Source of the DNA: Streptomyces venezuelae
GTDB lineage: Bacteria > Actinomycetota > Actinomycetes > Streptomycetales > Streptomycetaceae
DNA: 64,000 bases
Assembly (NCBI RefSeq): GCF_008642375.1
Contig: NZ_CP029194.1
Coordinates: forward strand, 186,001-250,000
Direction of reading: 5' to 3'
In this document: positions 24,222-32,833 of the stretch, in pieces
Layout: the number at the start of each line of letters is the position of its first letter
Numbering within the stretch: the stretch's first letter is position 1
Program-made: the position numbers and the translations under genes
The notes under the pieces: generated by a model
The model's input: only the letters and a program-made list of their open reading frames with translations
The model's database searches: none
Told to the model about the DNA's origin: nothing

Positions 24222-25807
24222 GTGCGGTGCCTTCCGAGGAGGTACGAGGGGACGGCTGCCAGCAGGATGAGCGCGGCGGCGTAGGGCGCGGCCGCGGCGA
24301 AGGACCCCGAGCCCGTCTCGGTCCACAGCCGGGTCGCCAGGGTGTCCGTGCCGGTGGGACGCAGCAGCAGTGTGGCGGGGAGTTCCTTCATGCAGACGAC
24401 GAAGGTGAGGGCTGCGCCGGCCGCGACGCCCGGAGCGGCGAGCGGCAGCGTGACTTCCCGCAGCACTCCGAGCGGTGTGCGCCCGAGGGAGCGGGCGACG
24501 TCGTCCAGGACGGGGGGCGCCTGGAGGACGGCCGCCCGGGTGGCGGCCACCGCGACGGGCAGGAAGAGCACCGCGTAGGCGCAGACGAGGAGCGGTGTCT
24601 CCTGGTAGAGCGGGCGTGCGTAGCGGACGGCGAGGAAGACGAGTGCCAGGGCGACGGTGATGCCGGGGACGGCGTGGCCCGCGTACGCGGCCTGTTCGAG
24701 GAGTTGGGCGAAGCGGCCGCGGTGGCGGGCGGCGATGACGCCGACCGGCAGGGCGAGCAGGGCGGTGAGCGCGGCGCCGGCGGCGGCCAGACCGAGGGTG
24801 GTCAGCGCGGTGGTCGTGAGCGTGGCCGGGTCCCAGGTGGCGGAGGTGCCGACGGCGAGCCAGTAGCCGAGGGTGGCGAGCGGGAACGCGACGGCGAGGG
24901 CGACGATCGCGCCGCACCACGTGAGCGCGAGGGGCTTGAACCGCCCCAGGGCGGCGGGTACGGCCCGTCGCGCGGTCCCTGTGCCGCCGCGGGCGTAGCC
25001 GGCTCGGCCCCGGGTTCGGGTCTCGGCGGCGACGAGCAGCACGGTGATGAGGACGAGGACGGCGCTGAGCGCGGCGGCCGGGGTGCGGTCGAAGCTGGCC
25101 CGGTAGGAGGTGTAGATGCCGCGGGTGAAGGTGTCGTACCGCATGAGGGAGACGGCGCCGAAGTCGGAGAGCACGTAGAGCGCGACGAGGAGTCCGCCGC
25201 CGGCCGCGGCGGGTCGCAGCTGGGGCAGGGTGACCCGCAGGAAGGTCCGGAACGGCCCCTTCCCGAGGGAGCGGGCCACCTCCTCGTGTCCGGGGTCGGT
25301 GCCGCGCAGCGCGGCGGCGACGGGCAGGTACACGTACGGGAAGCTGGCCAGGGTGAGTGCGATCGCCGAGCCGGTGAATCCGGCGAGGGAGGGCGCGGCG
25401 GACAGCCAGGCGTAGGCGGTGACGTAACTGGGCACGGCCAGCGGCAGGGTGACGAGGACGGACCAGGCGCGGGCGGCGGGCAGGGCGGTGCGGACCGTGA
25501 GCCAGGCGAGGGAGACGCCGATGAGCAGGCAGGCGGTCACGACGACGGCCGTCAGGCCGAGGCTGTTCAGGAGCAGTTCGCCGGTGCGCTCCTCCGCGAT
25601 GACGTCCCAGGCGTAGGCGGGGCCCCGTTCGAGGGCGCGGACGGCGAGGTAGCCGAGCGGCAGCACGGCGAGCAGTACGGCGGCCGTGGCCGGCACCGTC
25701 AGGATCCAAGGGGGCCGAACCGGGGCGCGCCGCCGCCCGGAGGGTGCCGTGGCACCTTCCGGGCGGGGGGCGTTCTCGGTCCGGACGGGAGCGTCCGGGG
25801 AGGTCAT
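24218..25807 (-). CDS. Ferric-iron ABC transporter permease (FbpB-like, two fused halves)
   Basis: A 529-residue permease with about twelve transmembrane helices and two EAA-type loops, EEVARSLGKGPFRTFLRVTL in the first half and DDVARSLGRTPLGVLREVTL in the second. This is the mark of the FbpB/ThiP class in which two ModB-like halves are fused. It starts at 25807, one base after the stop of the substrate-binding protein gene, and overlaps the ATPase start. It forms the membrane channel for Fe(III) import. Confidence 0.93.
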   Translation of the reverse strand: MTSPDAPVRTENAPRPEGATAPSGRRRAPVRPPWILTVPATAAVLLAVLPLGYLAVRALERGPAYAWDVIAEERTGELLLNSLGLTAVVVTACLLIGVSLAWLTVRTALPAARAWSVLVTLPLAVPSYVTAYAWLSAAPSLAGFTGSAIALTLASFPYVYLPVAAALRGTDPGHEEVARSLGKGPFRTFLRVTLPQLRPAAAGGGLLVALYVLSDFGAVSLMRYDTFTRGIYTSYRASFDRTPAAALSAVLVLITVLLVAAETRTRGRAGYARGGTGTARRAVPAALGRFKPLALTWCGAIVALAVAFPLATLGYWLAVGTSATWDPATLTTTALTTLGLAAAGAALTALLALPVGVIAARHRGRFAQLLEQAAYAGHAVPGITVALALVFLAVRYARPLYQETPLLVCAYAVLFLPVAVAATRAAVLQAPPVLDDVARSLGRTPLGVLREVTLPLAAPGVAAGAALTFVVCMKELPATLLLRPTGTDTLATRLWTETGSGSFAAAAPYAAALILLAAVPSYLLGRHRT

Positions 25808-25808
25808 G

Positions 25809-26828
25809 TCAGACGAGCCCGACGTCCTGGAGCATGGCGAGGGTCTCCTTGAGGGAGTCGAGCCGGCCGAGGTCGATCCTGGGCGGCTGGAGGGTCTCCA
25901 ACGGGGGGACGCCCTCGGCCGTCTTCACGCCGGCGGCCAGCGGGTACTCCTTGGTCTCCTCGGCGAAGTAGGTCTGGGACTCGGCGGAGAGGAGGAAGTC
26001 GACGGCCTTCTGGGCGTATGCCGCCTGCTTCTCGTCGGCGCCCTCGAGGATGCCGACGCCGGCGACGTTGACGAGGCCTCCGGGGTCGCCCTTGGGCAGG
26101 TAGTGGATCTTGGCCTTGACCTTGTCGGCGCCCTTCTCGGCGACCTGCTCGTACCAGTAGTAGTGGTTGAGCAGGCCGAGGGAGACCTCGCCCTTGTCGA
26201 CCGCTTCCAGGACCTTGAGGTTGTTCTCGTACGCCTTGGGCTCGTTGGCCTTGAGGCCCTTGAGCCAGGTGCGGGTGGCGTCGTCGCCCTCGAGGACGCG
26301 CATGCCGGTCACGAAGGCCTGGAAGGAGGCGTTGGTCGGGACGAAGCCGATCTTGCCCTTCCATTCGGGCTTCACCAGTTCGTGAACGCTGTTGGGCGGG
26401 GTGGGGACCTGGTCGGGGTGGTACCCGAGGACACGGGCGCGACCGCTGACTCCGGTCCAGTCGCCGTTGGACCCGCGGTAGGCGGGGTCGACCTTGTCGA
26501 GGGTGGTGCCGGGGAGCGGGGCGAGGCGCTTCTCCTTGGAGAGCGCGCCGAGGGCGCCCGCGTCCTGGGAGAGGAAGAGACCCGCCTCGGTCTTGTCGCC
26601 CTCCTCCAGGAGCTGCGCGGAGAGTTCGGCGCTGTCGCCGTACCTGACCTCGACGTTGGCGCCGAGGTGCTTCTCCAGCTTCTCGATGAGCGGCTTCACG
26701 AGGTTCTCGTTGCGGCCTGAGTAGATGACCAGGTCGGCCGGTTCGTCGCTGCCGCACGCGGCGAGCGCCGGGGCGAGCAGGACGGCCGCGGCGATCGCGG
26801 TGAGCGCGCGGGCCAAGGGGCGACGCAT
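25809..26828 (-). CDS. Iron-binding lipoprotein of ABC transporter (FbpA/FutA-like)
   Basis: A 339-residue substrate-binding lipoprotein. The signal peptide ends in lipobox LAAC with Cys25. The mature protein begins as class-II iron binders do (LVIYSGRNENLVKPLIEKLE), with DAGALGALSKEKRLAPLP and the paired-tyrosine iron-ligand segment LLNHYYWYEQVAEKG. It captures ferric iron outside the membrane for the FbpB/FbpC-like pair encoded downstream. The promoter region carries the iron box at 26885-26903, so repression under iron-replete conditions by an IdeR/DmdR protein is expected. Confidence 0.93.
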   Translation of the reverse strand: MRRPLARALTAIAAAVLLAPALAACGSDEPADLVIYSGRNENLVKPLIEKLEKHLGANVEVRYGDSAELSAQLLEEGDKTEAGLFLSQDAGALGALSKEKRLAPLPGTTLDKVDPAYRGSNGDWTGVSGRARVLGYHPDQVPTPPNSVHELVKPEWKGKIGFVPTNASFQAFVTGMRVLEGDDATRTWLKGLKANEPKAYENNLKVLEAVDKGEVSLGLLNHYYWYEQVAEKGADKVKAKIHYLPKGDPGGLVNVAGVGILEGADEKQAAYAQKAVDFLLSAESQTYFAEETKEYPLAAGVKTAEGVPPLETLQPPRIDLGRLDSLKETLAMLQDVGLV

Positions 26829-26884
26829 AGAGGTGGGGGCCTTCCTGCCGTCTCGATCAAGAGAACCTGTGAATACGGCATTGA

Positions 26885-26903
26885 TAAGGTAAAGCTAACC
26901 TAA
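26885..26903 (-). promoter_or_regulatory. Iron box (IdeR/DmdR-like) before the fbp-type operon
   Basis: TAAGGTAAAGCTAACCTAA matches the actinobacterial iron-box consensus TTAGGTTAGGCTAACCTAA at 16 of 19 positions. It lies 57 bp upstream of the lipoprotein start, where it would block transcription when iron is plentiful. Confidence 0.85.
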
Positions 26904-26973
26904 TAGTCAAGTCAGGGTTTGATAACGACAAGGCCGCGAATGGACATCCGGAAGTATCCCCGCCTCTTCTCGA

Positions 26974-26992
26974 TAAGGAAAGGCTTACCTAC
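26974..26992 (+). promoter_or_regulatory. Second iron box before the A-T-acyltransferase gene
   Basis: TAAGGAAAGGCTTACCTAC resembles the same 19-bp consensus (14 of 19) and ends 9 bp before the GTG at 27002. This position would give strong repression of the downstream gene and, with the first box 70 bp away, joint control of the divergent pair. Confidence 0.75.
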
Positions 26993-27001
26993 GATGCGCC
27001 C

Positions 27002-29596
27002 GTGACGCTCCTTCCCGCCCCGCCCATCGGCGGCCACGCCCTCCCGCTCGCCCAGGACCTCGCGCTCCACGGTGACCGGACCGCCCTGGTGACCGCAGAG
27101 GGGACCCTCTCGTACCGCGAACTGTCCGAGCGGGTCGCCGAGACGGCGCGGCGTCTCGGCCCGCGGCGCCGCCTGGTCCTGCTGCCGGGGGCCAACACCG
27201 TCGGGGCGCTCGTCGTCCATCTGGCCGCCCTCGCGGCAGGCCACCCGGTACTGCTCGTGCCGGGCGACCACCCCGAAGCGGTGGCCGCGCTGACCTCCGC
27301 GTACGACCCGGACGTCGTGATCCACCCGGAGCCCGGCGACGAATGGCGCATCGAGGAGCGGCGTGCCGCGTCCGCGCACACGCTCCACCCCGACCTCGCC
27401 CTGCTGCTCAGCACCTCGGGCTCCACCGGCTCCCCCAAGCTGGTCCGGCTCTCGTACGAGAACCTCCAGGCGAACGCCGAGTCGATCGCCACGTACCTCG
27501 ACATCCGCGACACCGACCGGGCGGCCACCACTCTGCCGATGCACTACTGCTACGGCCTGTCCGTGATCCACAGTCACCTGCTCCGCGGCGCCGGACTCGT
27601 CCTCACCGGACTGTCGGTCGCCGACGCCTGCTTCTGGGACCTCTTCAGGTCCGCCGGCGGCACCGCGCTCGCCGGGGTCCCGTACACCTTCGACCTTCTC
27701 GACCGGGTCGGTTTCGCCGACATGGAGCTCCCCCGGCTGCGGTACGTCACCCAGGCGGGCGGGCGGCTCGCGCCCGAACGGGTCGCGCACTACGCGGCGC
27801 TGGGACGACGACGCGGCTGGGACCTGTTCGTCATGTACGGCCAGACGGAGGCGACGGCCCGCATGGCCTACCTGCCGCCCGCGCTGGCCGCCGAGCACCC
27901 GACCGCGATCGGCGTCCCGGTCCCCGGCGGATCCTTCAGCCTGGAGCCGGTCGAGGAGGCGTCCGGCGGCGTGGGCGAACTCGTCTACACCGGCCCGAAC
28001 GTGATGCTCGGCTACGCCCGCACCCCTGACGACCTCGCGCTCGGCCGCACGACCGACGCCCTGCGCACGGGCGACCTCGCCCGCCGCACCGAGGACGGCC
28101 TGTACGAGATCGTCGGGCGGCGCAGCCGCTTCCTGAAGATCCTCGGCCTGCGCGTCGACCCCCAGCAGATCGAGGCCCTGCTCGCGCGCCACGGCCTGGA
28201 CGCCCTGTGCTCGGGCGACGACGAGCACATCGCCCTCGGCGTCGTCCACAGGCCAGGGTGGGACGAACGACGGATCCGAAGACGGCTGGCGGAGGTCTTC
28301 GGCCTGCCCGCCCGCGCCATCCGCGTCCACCTGCTGCCAGAACTCCCCCGTCTGGCCACGGGCAAGCCCGACTACCGGGCCGTACGCGCCCTGTGCCGCC
28401 TCTCCGAACAGGCGCCGGTCGCCGATGGCGGCGACCAGGACGATCTGTGCGCGCTCTACGCCCGGATCCTGGACCGCCCCGATGTGACGCCCGACAGCAC
28501 GTTCGTCTCCCTGGGCGGCGACTCACTGTCGTACGTCGAGATGTCCCTCCACCTCGAACGACGCCTCGGCCTGCTGCCACCCCAGTGGCACACGACGCCC
28601 CTCCGCGAACTGGAGCGCCGCGCGACGACCCCCCGCGCGCGGGGCCGGTGGCGCCGGAGCGTGGAGACCAGCGTCCTGCTGCGCGCGGTGGCCATCGTCT
28701 GCGTCGTCGGCTCCCACGTCCGGCTCTTCGACATCCGCGGCGGAGCCCATCTGCTGCTCGCCGTCGCCGGGTTCAACTTCGCCCGCTTCCTGCTCTCCTC
28801 GCCCGAACGGCGCGAACGGACCCGCCGCTCGGCCCGCAGCATCGCTCGGATCGCCGTCCCCACCATGGTCTGGACCGCCTTCGCCCTCCTCATCAGCGAC
28901 GACTACGACCTGTCCAACGTGCTCCTCCTGCACAACGCGCTCTGGCCGGAGGTCATGGGGACCGGTATCCACCTCTGGTTCGTCGAGGCCCTCGTCTACA
29001 TCCTGTTGGCCATGACGGCTCTGCTTGCCGTCCCCGCCGTCCACCGCCTGGATCGTCGCTTCCCGTACGGGCTGCCGGTCGCCCTGGCAGGGGTCGGACT
29101 GCTCACCCGCTACGAACTCGTGGGCCTGCCGGACCGGGCTCACATCACCGACGCGGTCACCGTGTTCTGGCTCTTCGCCCTCGGCTGGGCGGCGGCCCGC
29201 TCCCTTACCGTGCCGCACCGGCTGCTGGTCACGGCGGCCGCCCTCACCACCGTCCCCGGCTTCTTCCCCGGCGAGCCGCGCCGAGAACTGTTCGTCATGC
29301 TGGGCTTCTGCCTGCTGGTGTGGTTCCCCACCCTGCCGAGCGTCCATCGAGTCAACCAGGTGGCCGGCCTGCTCGCGGGCAGCTCCCTGGCCATCTACCT
29401 GACGCACTGGCAGGTCTTCCCACTCGTCGACGACGTGTCGGAACCCCTCGCACTTGCCGTGTCCCTGCTCTTCGGAATCGGCTACGCGATGGGCGTCGAC
29501 CGGCTCGTACGGCGCGTGTCCGCGCTCCGGCAGGGTGCGGTGCGGCGAGCTCCGCGCCTGCGAGGCAAGGGCCGGAGAAGTGCCGCTGTGAGCTGA
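27002..29596 (+). CDS. Fused adenylation domain, carrier protein and membrane acyltransferase-3
   Basis: One 864-residue protein with three parts. Residues 1-470 are an acyl/aminoacyl-AMP ligase (core motifs LLLSTSGSTGSPKLVRLSYE, VMYGQTEATAR, RTGDLAR, GRRSRFLKILGLRVDPQQIE, and the A10 lysine in LPRLATGKPDYRAV). Residues 480-545 are a carrier domain with phosphopantetheine Ser508 in LGGDSLSYVE. Residues about 555-850 form an acyltransferase-3 membrane domain (LLRAVAIVCVVGSHVRLFDI, about ten helices). It would activate an acid, load it on its own carrier and pass it to a membrane-side acceptor. An iron box sits just upstream and a ferric transporter operon is divergent, so I infer a role in iron limitation, for example siderophore or lipid acylation. 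There is no clear Shine-Dalgarno before GTG 27002. Confidence 0.88.
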   Translation: MTLLPAPPIGGHALPLAQDLALHGDRTALVTAEGTLSYRELSERVAETARRLGPRRRLVLLPGANTVGALVVHLAALAAGHPVLLVPGDHPEAVAALTSAYDPDVVIHPEPGDEWRIEERRAASAHTLHPDLALLLSTSGSTGSPKLVRLSYENLQANAESIATYLDIRDTDRAATTLPMHYCYGLSVIHSHLLRGAGLVLTGLSVADACFWDLFRSAGGTALAGVPYTFDLLDRVGFADMELPRLRYVTQAGGRLAPERVAHYAALGRRRGWDLFVMYGQTEATARMAYLPPALAAEHPTAIGVPVPGGSFSLEPVEEASGGVGELVYTGPNVMLGYARTPDDLALGRTTDALRTGDLARRTEDGLYEIVGRRSRFLKILGLRVDPQQIEALLARHGLDALCSGDDEHIALGVVHRPGWDERRIRRRLAEVFGLPARAIRVHLLPELPRLATGKPDYRAVRALCRLSEQAPVADGGDQDDLCALYARILDRPDVTPDSTFVSLGGDSLSYVEMSLHLERRLGLLPPQWHTTPLRELERRATTPRARGRWRRSVETSVLLRAVAIVCVVGSHVRLFDIRGGAHLLLAVAGFNFARFLLSSPERRERTRRSARSIARIAVPTMVWTAFALLISDDYDLSNVLLLHNALWPEVMGTGIHLWFVEALVYILLAMTALLAVPAVHRLDRRFPYGLPVALAGVGLLTRYELVGLPDRAHITDAVTVFWLFALGWAAARSLTVPHRLLVTAAALTTVPGFFPGEPRRELFVMLGFCLLVWFPTLPSVHRVNQVAGLLAGSSLAIYLTHWQVFPLVDDVSEPLALAVSLLFGIGYAMGVDRLVRRVSALRQGAVRRAPRLRGKGRRSAAVS

Positions 29597-29958
29597 CCTG
29601 CCTGCTGCCACGCTGCCCGGCAGGTAGGCCGTGCCTGCTCCGACATGAAGCTGTGCCTGCCGGGCGAGGCTCGGCCACTGTGCTGACGGGCGGGCGCGGT
29701 CAGGCTGTGCCCGCAGTCAATCGACGGGCGTCGAACGGCAGCCACCGGCTGAGTCGACGGTGTCCGGAAGTGAGGTCGCTCAGCAGGGGCCCGGTGCAGC
29801 GCCGCCCGGCTGCCCATCGAACCGCTCACCCCGGCCACGACGCGCCGGCCCACCTGACACTGCTCTGACGCCGAGGACCGAGCGCCCGACCCTCGCGGCA
29901 CGAGACAGCCCTCCGAACACCGCGTCGTACAGCAGCTGCCGGGCAAGAGCCCTCGTCC
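29597..29958. other. Intergenic region with one long-loop inverted repeat
   Basis: No gene seen. GCCCGGCAGG (29615-29624) pairs with CCTGCCGGGC (29656-29665) across 31 nt and may help terminate the 27.0-29.6 kb gene, which converges on the CorA gene. Confidence 0.4.
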
Positions 29959-31014
29959 TCACTCCATAGGGGCCGCTTTCCTGCGCGGGACGGTGCTGGT
30001 CACCTCTGATGGCGGGGGTGGCGGACGGTTGTGGCGTCGGCGCAGCCAGACGTAGAGCATCAGGCACGGCAGCAGCAGCCCCACGAGCGTGAGGGTGAGG
30101 AACGCCGTGAAGCCGCCGATGTGGCCGACCAGCCAGCCGAAGTTCTGCCCGAAGAACCCGACCACGAAGGACAGCGGGAGAAACACACTCGCGAGGATGG
30201 TGAGCCGCTCCATCGTGGCGCTCTGCCGAAGATTGATCTTGTTCTGCTCGACGGAGATCACCGCGATGTTCGCTTCCAGGACCGTGGTCAGGAGGTCGCG
30301 CTGGGCGGCGACCTCCTCGTTCACCAGCAGCAGGTGGTCGTGCACGTCGCGGATGTACGGCAGGAGTGCGGGTGGCGACTTCCCGGGCTGCAGGCGCCGC
30401 CCCAGCACGGCGAGCAGGGGGTGCACGGCGCGGTAGAAGTCCGTCGCCTCGCGGCGCAGGAAGTAGATCCGTTGGGTCGGGGCGACCGCCCCCGAGAACA
30501 CGGTGGCCTCGATCTGCTCGATGTCGCGTTCGAGCTCCTCGACGACCGGCGCGTAGCTGTCCACCACCTGGTCGAAAATGGCCCACAACGTGGACGCGCT
30601 ACCGGTCTTGAGAAGCTCAGGGCGGCTTTCGAGTCGGCTCCGCGCCTCGTGCAGCTCGCTCGCGATGCCCTGGCGAACGGTGATCACGAAGTGTTCGGCG
30701 AGGAAGATGCTGATCTCGCCCGTGTCGACCTCCTCCCGCTCGTCGTCGTAGCGTGCCGTGCGCAGGATGATCAGTTCGGTGCCGTCCTCGTACTGCTCGG
30801 CCTTCGGCCGCAGGTGGAAGGTCCTGGCATCCTCGACGGCGAGCTCGTGCAGGCCGAAGACCTCGCGGACCCGCCGCAGTTCCTCAGGACCCGGTTCGAA
30901 GACTCCCAGCCAGACGAACCCGCCCAGCTTGCAGCGCGCGGCCGCCTGCTCCAGCGGCATCGCGCCCTCGTGCTGGCGACGCCCGTCCCGGTAATGTGCA
31001 CAGTCGACGATCAT
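29959..31014 (-). CDS. corA: CorA-family divalent cation transporter with GQN motif
   Basis: A 351-residue CorA-type protein: a soluble N-terminal alpha/beta domain and long stalk helices (QVVDSYAPVVEELERDIEQI), then two C-terminal transmembrane helices. The pore motif, GMN in canonical Mg channels, is GQN here (residues 289-291 in VVGFFGQNFGWLVGHIGG). The loop after it, WLVGHIGGFT, replaces the usual acidic MPEL-type loop. Changes of the methionine occur in Zn-type and other divergent CorA homologues, so the ion may not be Mg. The C-terminal tail is Pro-rich and basic. It starts at ATG 31014 and is apparently monocistronic. Confidence 0.9.
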   Translation of the reverse strand: MIVDCAHYRDGRRQHEGAMPLEQAAARCKLGGFVWLGVFEPGPEELRRVREVFGLHELAVEDARTFHLRPKAEQYEDGTELIILRTARYDDEREEVDTGEISIFLAEHFVITVRQGIASELHEARSRLESRPELLKTGSASTLWAIFDQVVDSYAPVVEELERDIEQIEATVFSGAVAPTQRIYFLRREATDFYRAVHPLLAVLGRRLQPGKSPPALLPYIRDVHDHLLLVNEEVAAQRDLLTTVLEANIAVISVEQNKINLRQSATMERLTILASVFLPLSFVVGFFGQNFGWLVGHIGGFTAFLTLTLVGLLLPCLMLYVWLRRRHNRPPPPPSEVTSTVPRRKAAPME

Positions 31015-31195
31015 GGCGTCCTCCTCGTCGGCCGACCACCGTGCGCCACCCGATGCTCACTGACGGCGTAGCACGCCGTGCCGACCTCCCAGAAGTAGAT
31101 GCTCCTCCGACTTTCCGGGAATGTCCTCACGGTCAGGCGGGGGTGCACCATCGATCGGCCCGGCCCTGTCCCGGCACACCCTTCCCCAACAGGCT

Positions 31196-31798
31196 TCAGG
31201 TCGAGGCTGTGCCACGGAGGTACGCGGCGAGAATGGCCCGGGGTGAAACGGTCGCATCGATCGCCGTCCGGTGGAACACCAGCGAGTCGGTGAGGGCGAT
31301 CAGTTCCTCGACGTGTGCGTCTGAGCTGGGGAGTCCTGCCCTGGTGAGGGCCGACGCGGTCATCTGCCGGGTGATGGCGTGCACCTCGGAATCCGCCGTC
31401 AGCTTCGCTCGGGCATGCGGCTCGTCGTGGAGTTCGAGAAGGAGTGCGTAACGGGCTCTCATATCGTCGCGGCGCGATGCGAGAGCCTCGACGAGTCCTG
31501 CGATCAGCACGGCAAGCTCGTCGACATCGAGGCTGCCTCCGGACTCGAACCTCCCGTTCAAGACCGCGGCGAGTTCTTCGGCGTCAGCCTTCGAACGGGC
31601 GGCGAGCGCGTCGACGATGAGTTCCACGAGCGCGAACCGCGTCTTGGCGTGGTACGAGGTCGATCCCTGCGGGATCCCCGCCTCACGGTCGACGGCTCGG
31701 TGCGTCAGGGCGCGAACACCGTCACGGGCGATGATCCGGATCCCGCTGCCGGCGATCGCGTCCCGGCGTTCGCTGCCACTCGTCGCATTCGAAGACAC
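31196..31798 (-). CDS. TetR-family repressor divergent from a dehalogenase-like gene
   Basis: A 200-residue TetR protein. The N-terminal HTH is IIARDGVRALTHRAVDREAG then IPQGSTSYHAKTRFALVELI, typical of the family, and the C-terminal domain is all-helical for ligand binding and dimerisation. A 43-bp perfect dyad starts 10 bp from its ATG and reaches toward the hydrolase gene, so it very probably represses both divergent promoters. The inducer may be the substrate of the hydrolase. Confidence 0.9.
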   Translation of the reverse strand: MSSNATSGSERRDAIAGSGIRIIARDGVRALTHRAVDREAGIPQGSTSYHAKTRFALVELIVDALAARSKADAEELAAVLNGRFESGGSLDVDELAVLIAGLVEALASRRDDMRARYALLLELHDEPHARAKLTADSEVHAITRQMTASALTRAGLPSSDAHVEELIALTDSLVFHRTAIDATVSPRAILAAYLRGTAST

Positions 31799-31807
31799 CC
31801 CTTGATG

Positions 31808-31850
31808 CTACAGGTGTAGAGTCTCGACCGCTGAGACTCTACACCTGTAG
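31808..31850. promoter_or_regulatory. 43-bp perfect dyad, TetR operator
   Basis: 18-bp arms (31808-31825 and 31833-31850) are exact inverted copies around a 7-bp spacer. Each arm contains the smaller dyad CTACA-N2-TGTAG, so two repressor dimers could bind side by side. It covers the region between the divergent TetR and dehalogenase-like genes. Confidence 0.9.
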
Positions 31851-31905
31851 CGGGTGATGGATGCCGGGTCGAAAGGCGCGGCGACAGAAGCAGGAGGAGA
31901 GCGCG

Positions 31906-32763
31906 ATGATCGGCTTCGTTCCCGACCCGGCCCTGTACCCCTTCGCATCACGATGGTTCGACTCGTCCGCCGGCCGGCTCCACTACATCGACGAGGGGAC
32001 AGGGCCGCCGATCGTGTTCTGCCACGGCTCCCCCACCTGGAGTTTCCTCTATCGCCACATCGTGAAGGGCCTTCGCGGCCGGTATCGCTGCATCGCGGTC
32101 GACCACCTCGGCTTCGGCCTGTCCGACCGCCCGGTCGGTTTCGGCTACACGGTCGCGGAGCACACGGCAGTACTGGGTGAACTGATCGACCATCTGCAGC
32201 TCGACGACTTCGTCGTGATGGGACAGGACTGGGGTGGCCCCATCGGACTCGGCGCGGCGACGACGCGAGCAGACCGTGTCAGGGGAGTCGTGCTGGGCAA
32301 CACCGCGTTCTGGCCGATCGAGCGCCTGGCGAACCGGGCATTCAGCGTGATGATGAGCAGCCGCCCCATGCAGCGGCGCATCCTCGAACAGAACCTTCTC
32401 GTAGAGCAGTTCCTGCTCGGCAGAACCGGCCCCACCCTGACAACGGCCGAGGCCGACCACTACCGCATGGTGCAACCGACGAAGGAAGCCCGCCGCGGAC
32501 TCACGGTCATGCCCAGAGAGATCCGCGCCGCTCGCCCCTTGCTGGAACGACTCGCCCAAGACGTGCCTGCCCGCCTCGGAGCCAAGCCCACCCTCGCGAT
32601 ATGGGGCATGCGGGACATGGTGTTCCGACCGAAAGCGTGCATCCCCCGGATCCGCTCCTCATTCACCCAGCTCGACATCGTGGAACTCCGCCAGGCGAAA
32701 CACTTCATCCAGGAGGATGCACCCGATCAGATCACGGCAGCAATCATCCAACGATTCCCCTGA
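31906..32763 (+). CDS. Haloalkane dehalogenase-like alpha/beta hydrolase
   Basis: A 285-residue alpha/beta hydrolase of the haloalkane dehalogenase group: oxyanion segment IVFCHGSPTWSFLYRHI, conserved DHLGFGLSDRPVGFGYT, and a nucleophile elbow with aspartate, VVMGQDWGGPIGLG. Aspartate in place of serine defines this group. The catalytic histidine is in LRQAKHFIQEDAP near the C-terminus. Such enzymes cleave carbon-halogen bonds, but close relatives act on other substrates. I start at ATG 31906 with GGAGGA 8 nt upstream. Expression is likely induced through the divergent TetR protein. Confidence 0.9.
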   Translation: MIGFVPDPALYPFASRWFDSSAGRLHYIDEGTGPPIVFCHGSPTWSFLYRHIVKGLRGRYRCIAVDHLGFGLSDRPVGFGYTVAEHTAVLGELIDHLQLDDFVVMGQDWGGPIGLGAATTRADRVRGVVLGNTAFWPIERLANRAFSVMMSSRPMQRRILEQNLLVEQFLLGRTGPTLTTAEADHYRMVQPTKEARRGLTVMPREIRAARPLLERLAQDVPARLGAKPTLAIWGMRDMVFRPKACIPRIRSSFTQLDIVELRQAKHFIQEDAPDQITAAIIQRFP

Positions 32764-32833
32764 ACCACCACCACCGCCGCCGTCGCCCCGCCCTCCAGCG
32801 GGCGGGAGTACGGCGGCGGCCCCGCGTCGCTCC

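Noticed and set aside
24227..25852. Plus-strand frame opposite the FbpB-like permease
   Set aside because: Gly/Asp/Glu/Arg-rich shadow of the permease gene with no recognisable domain.
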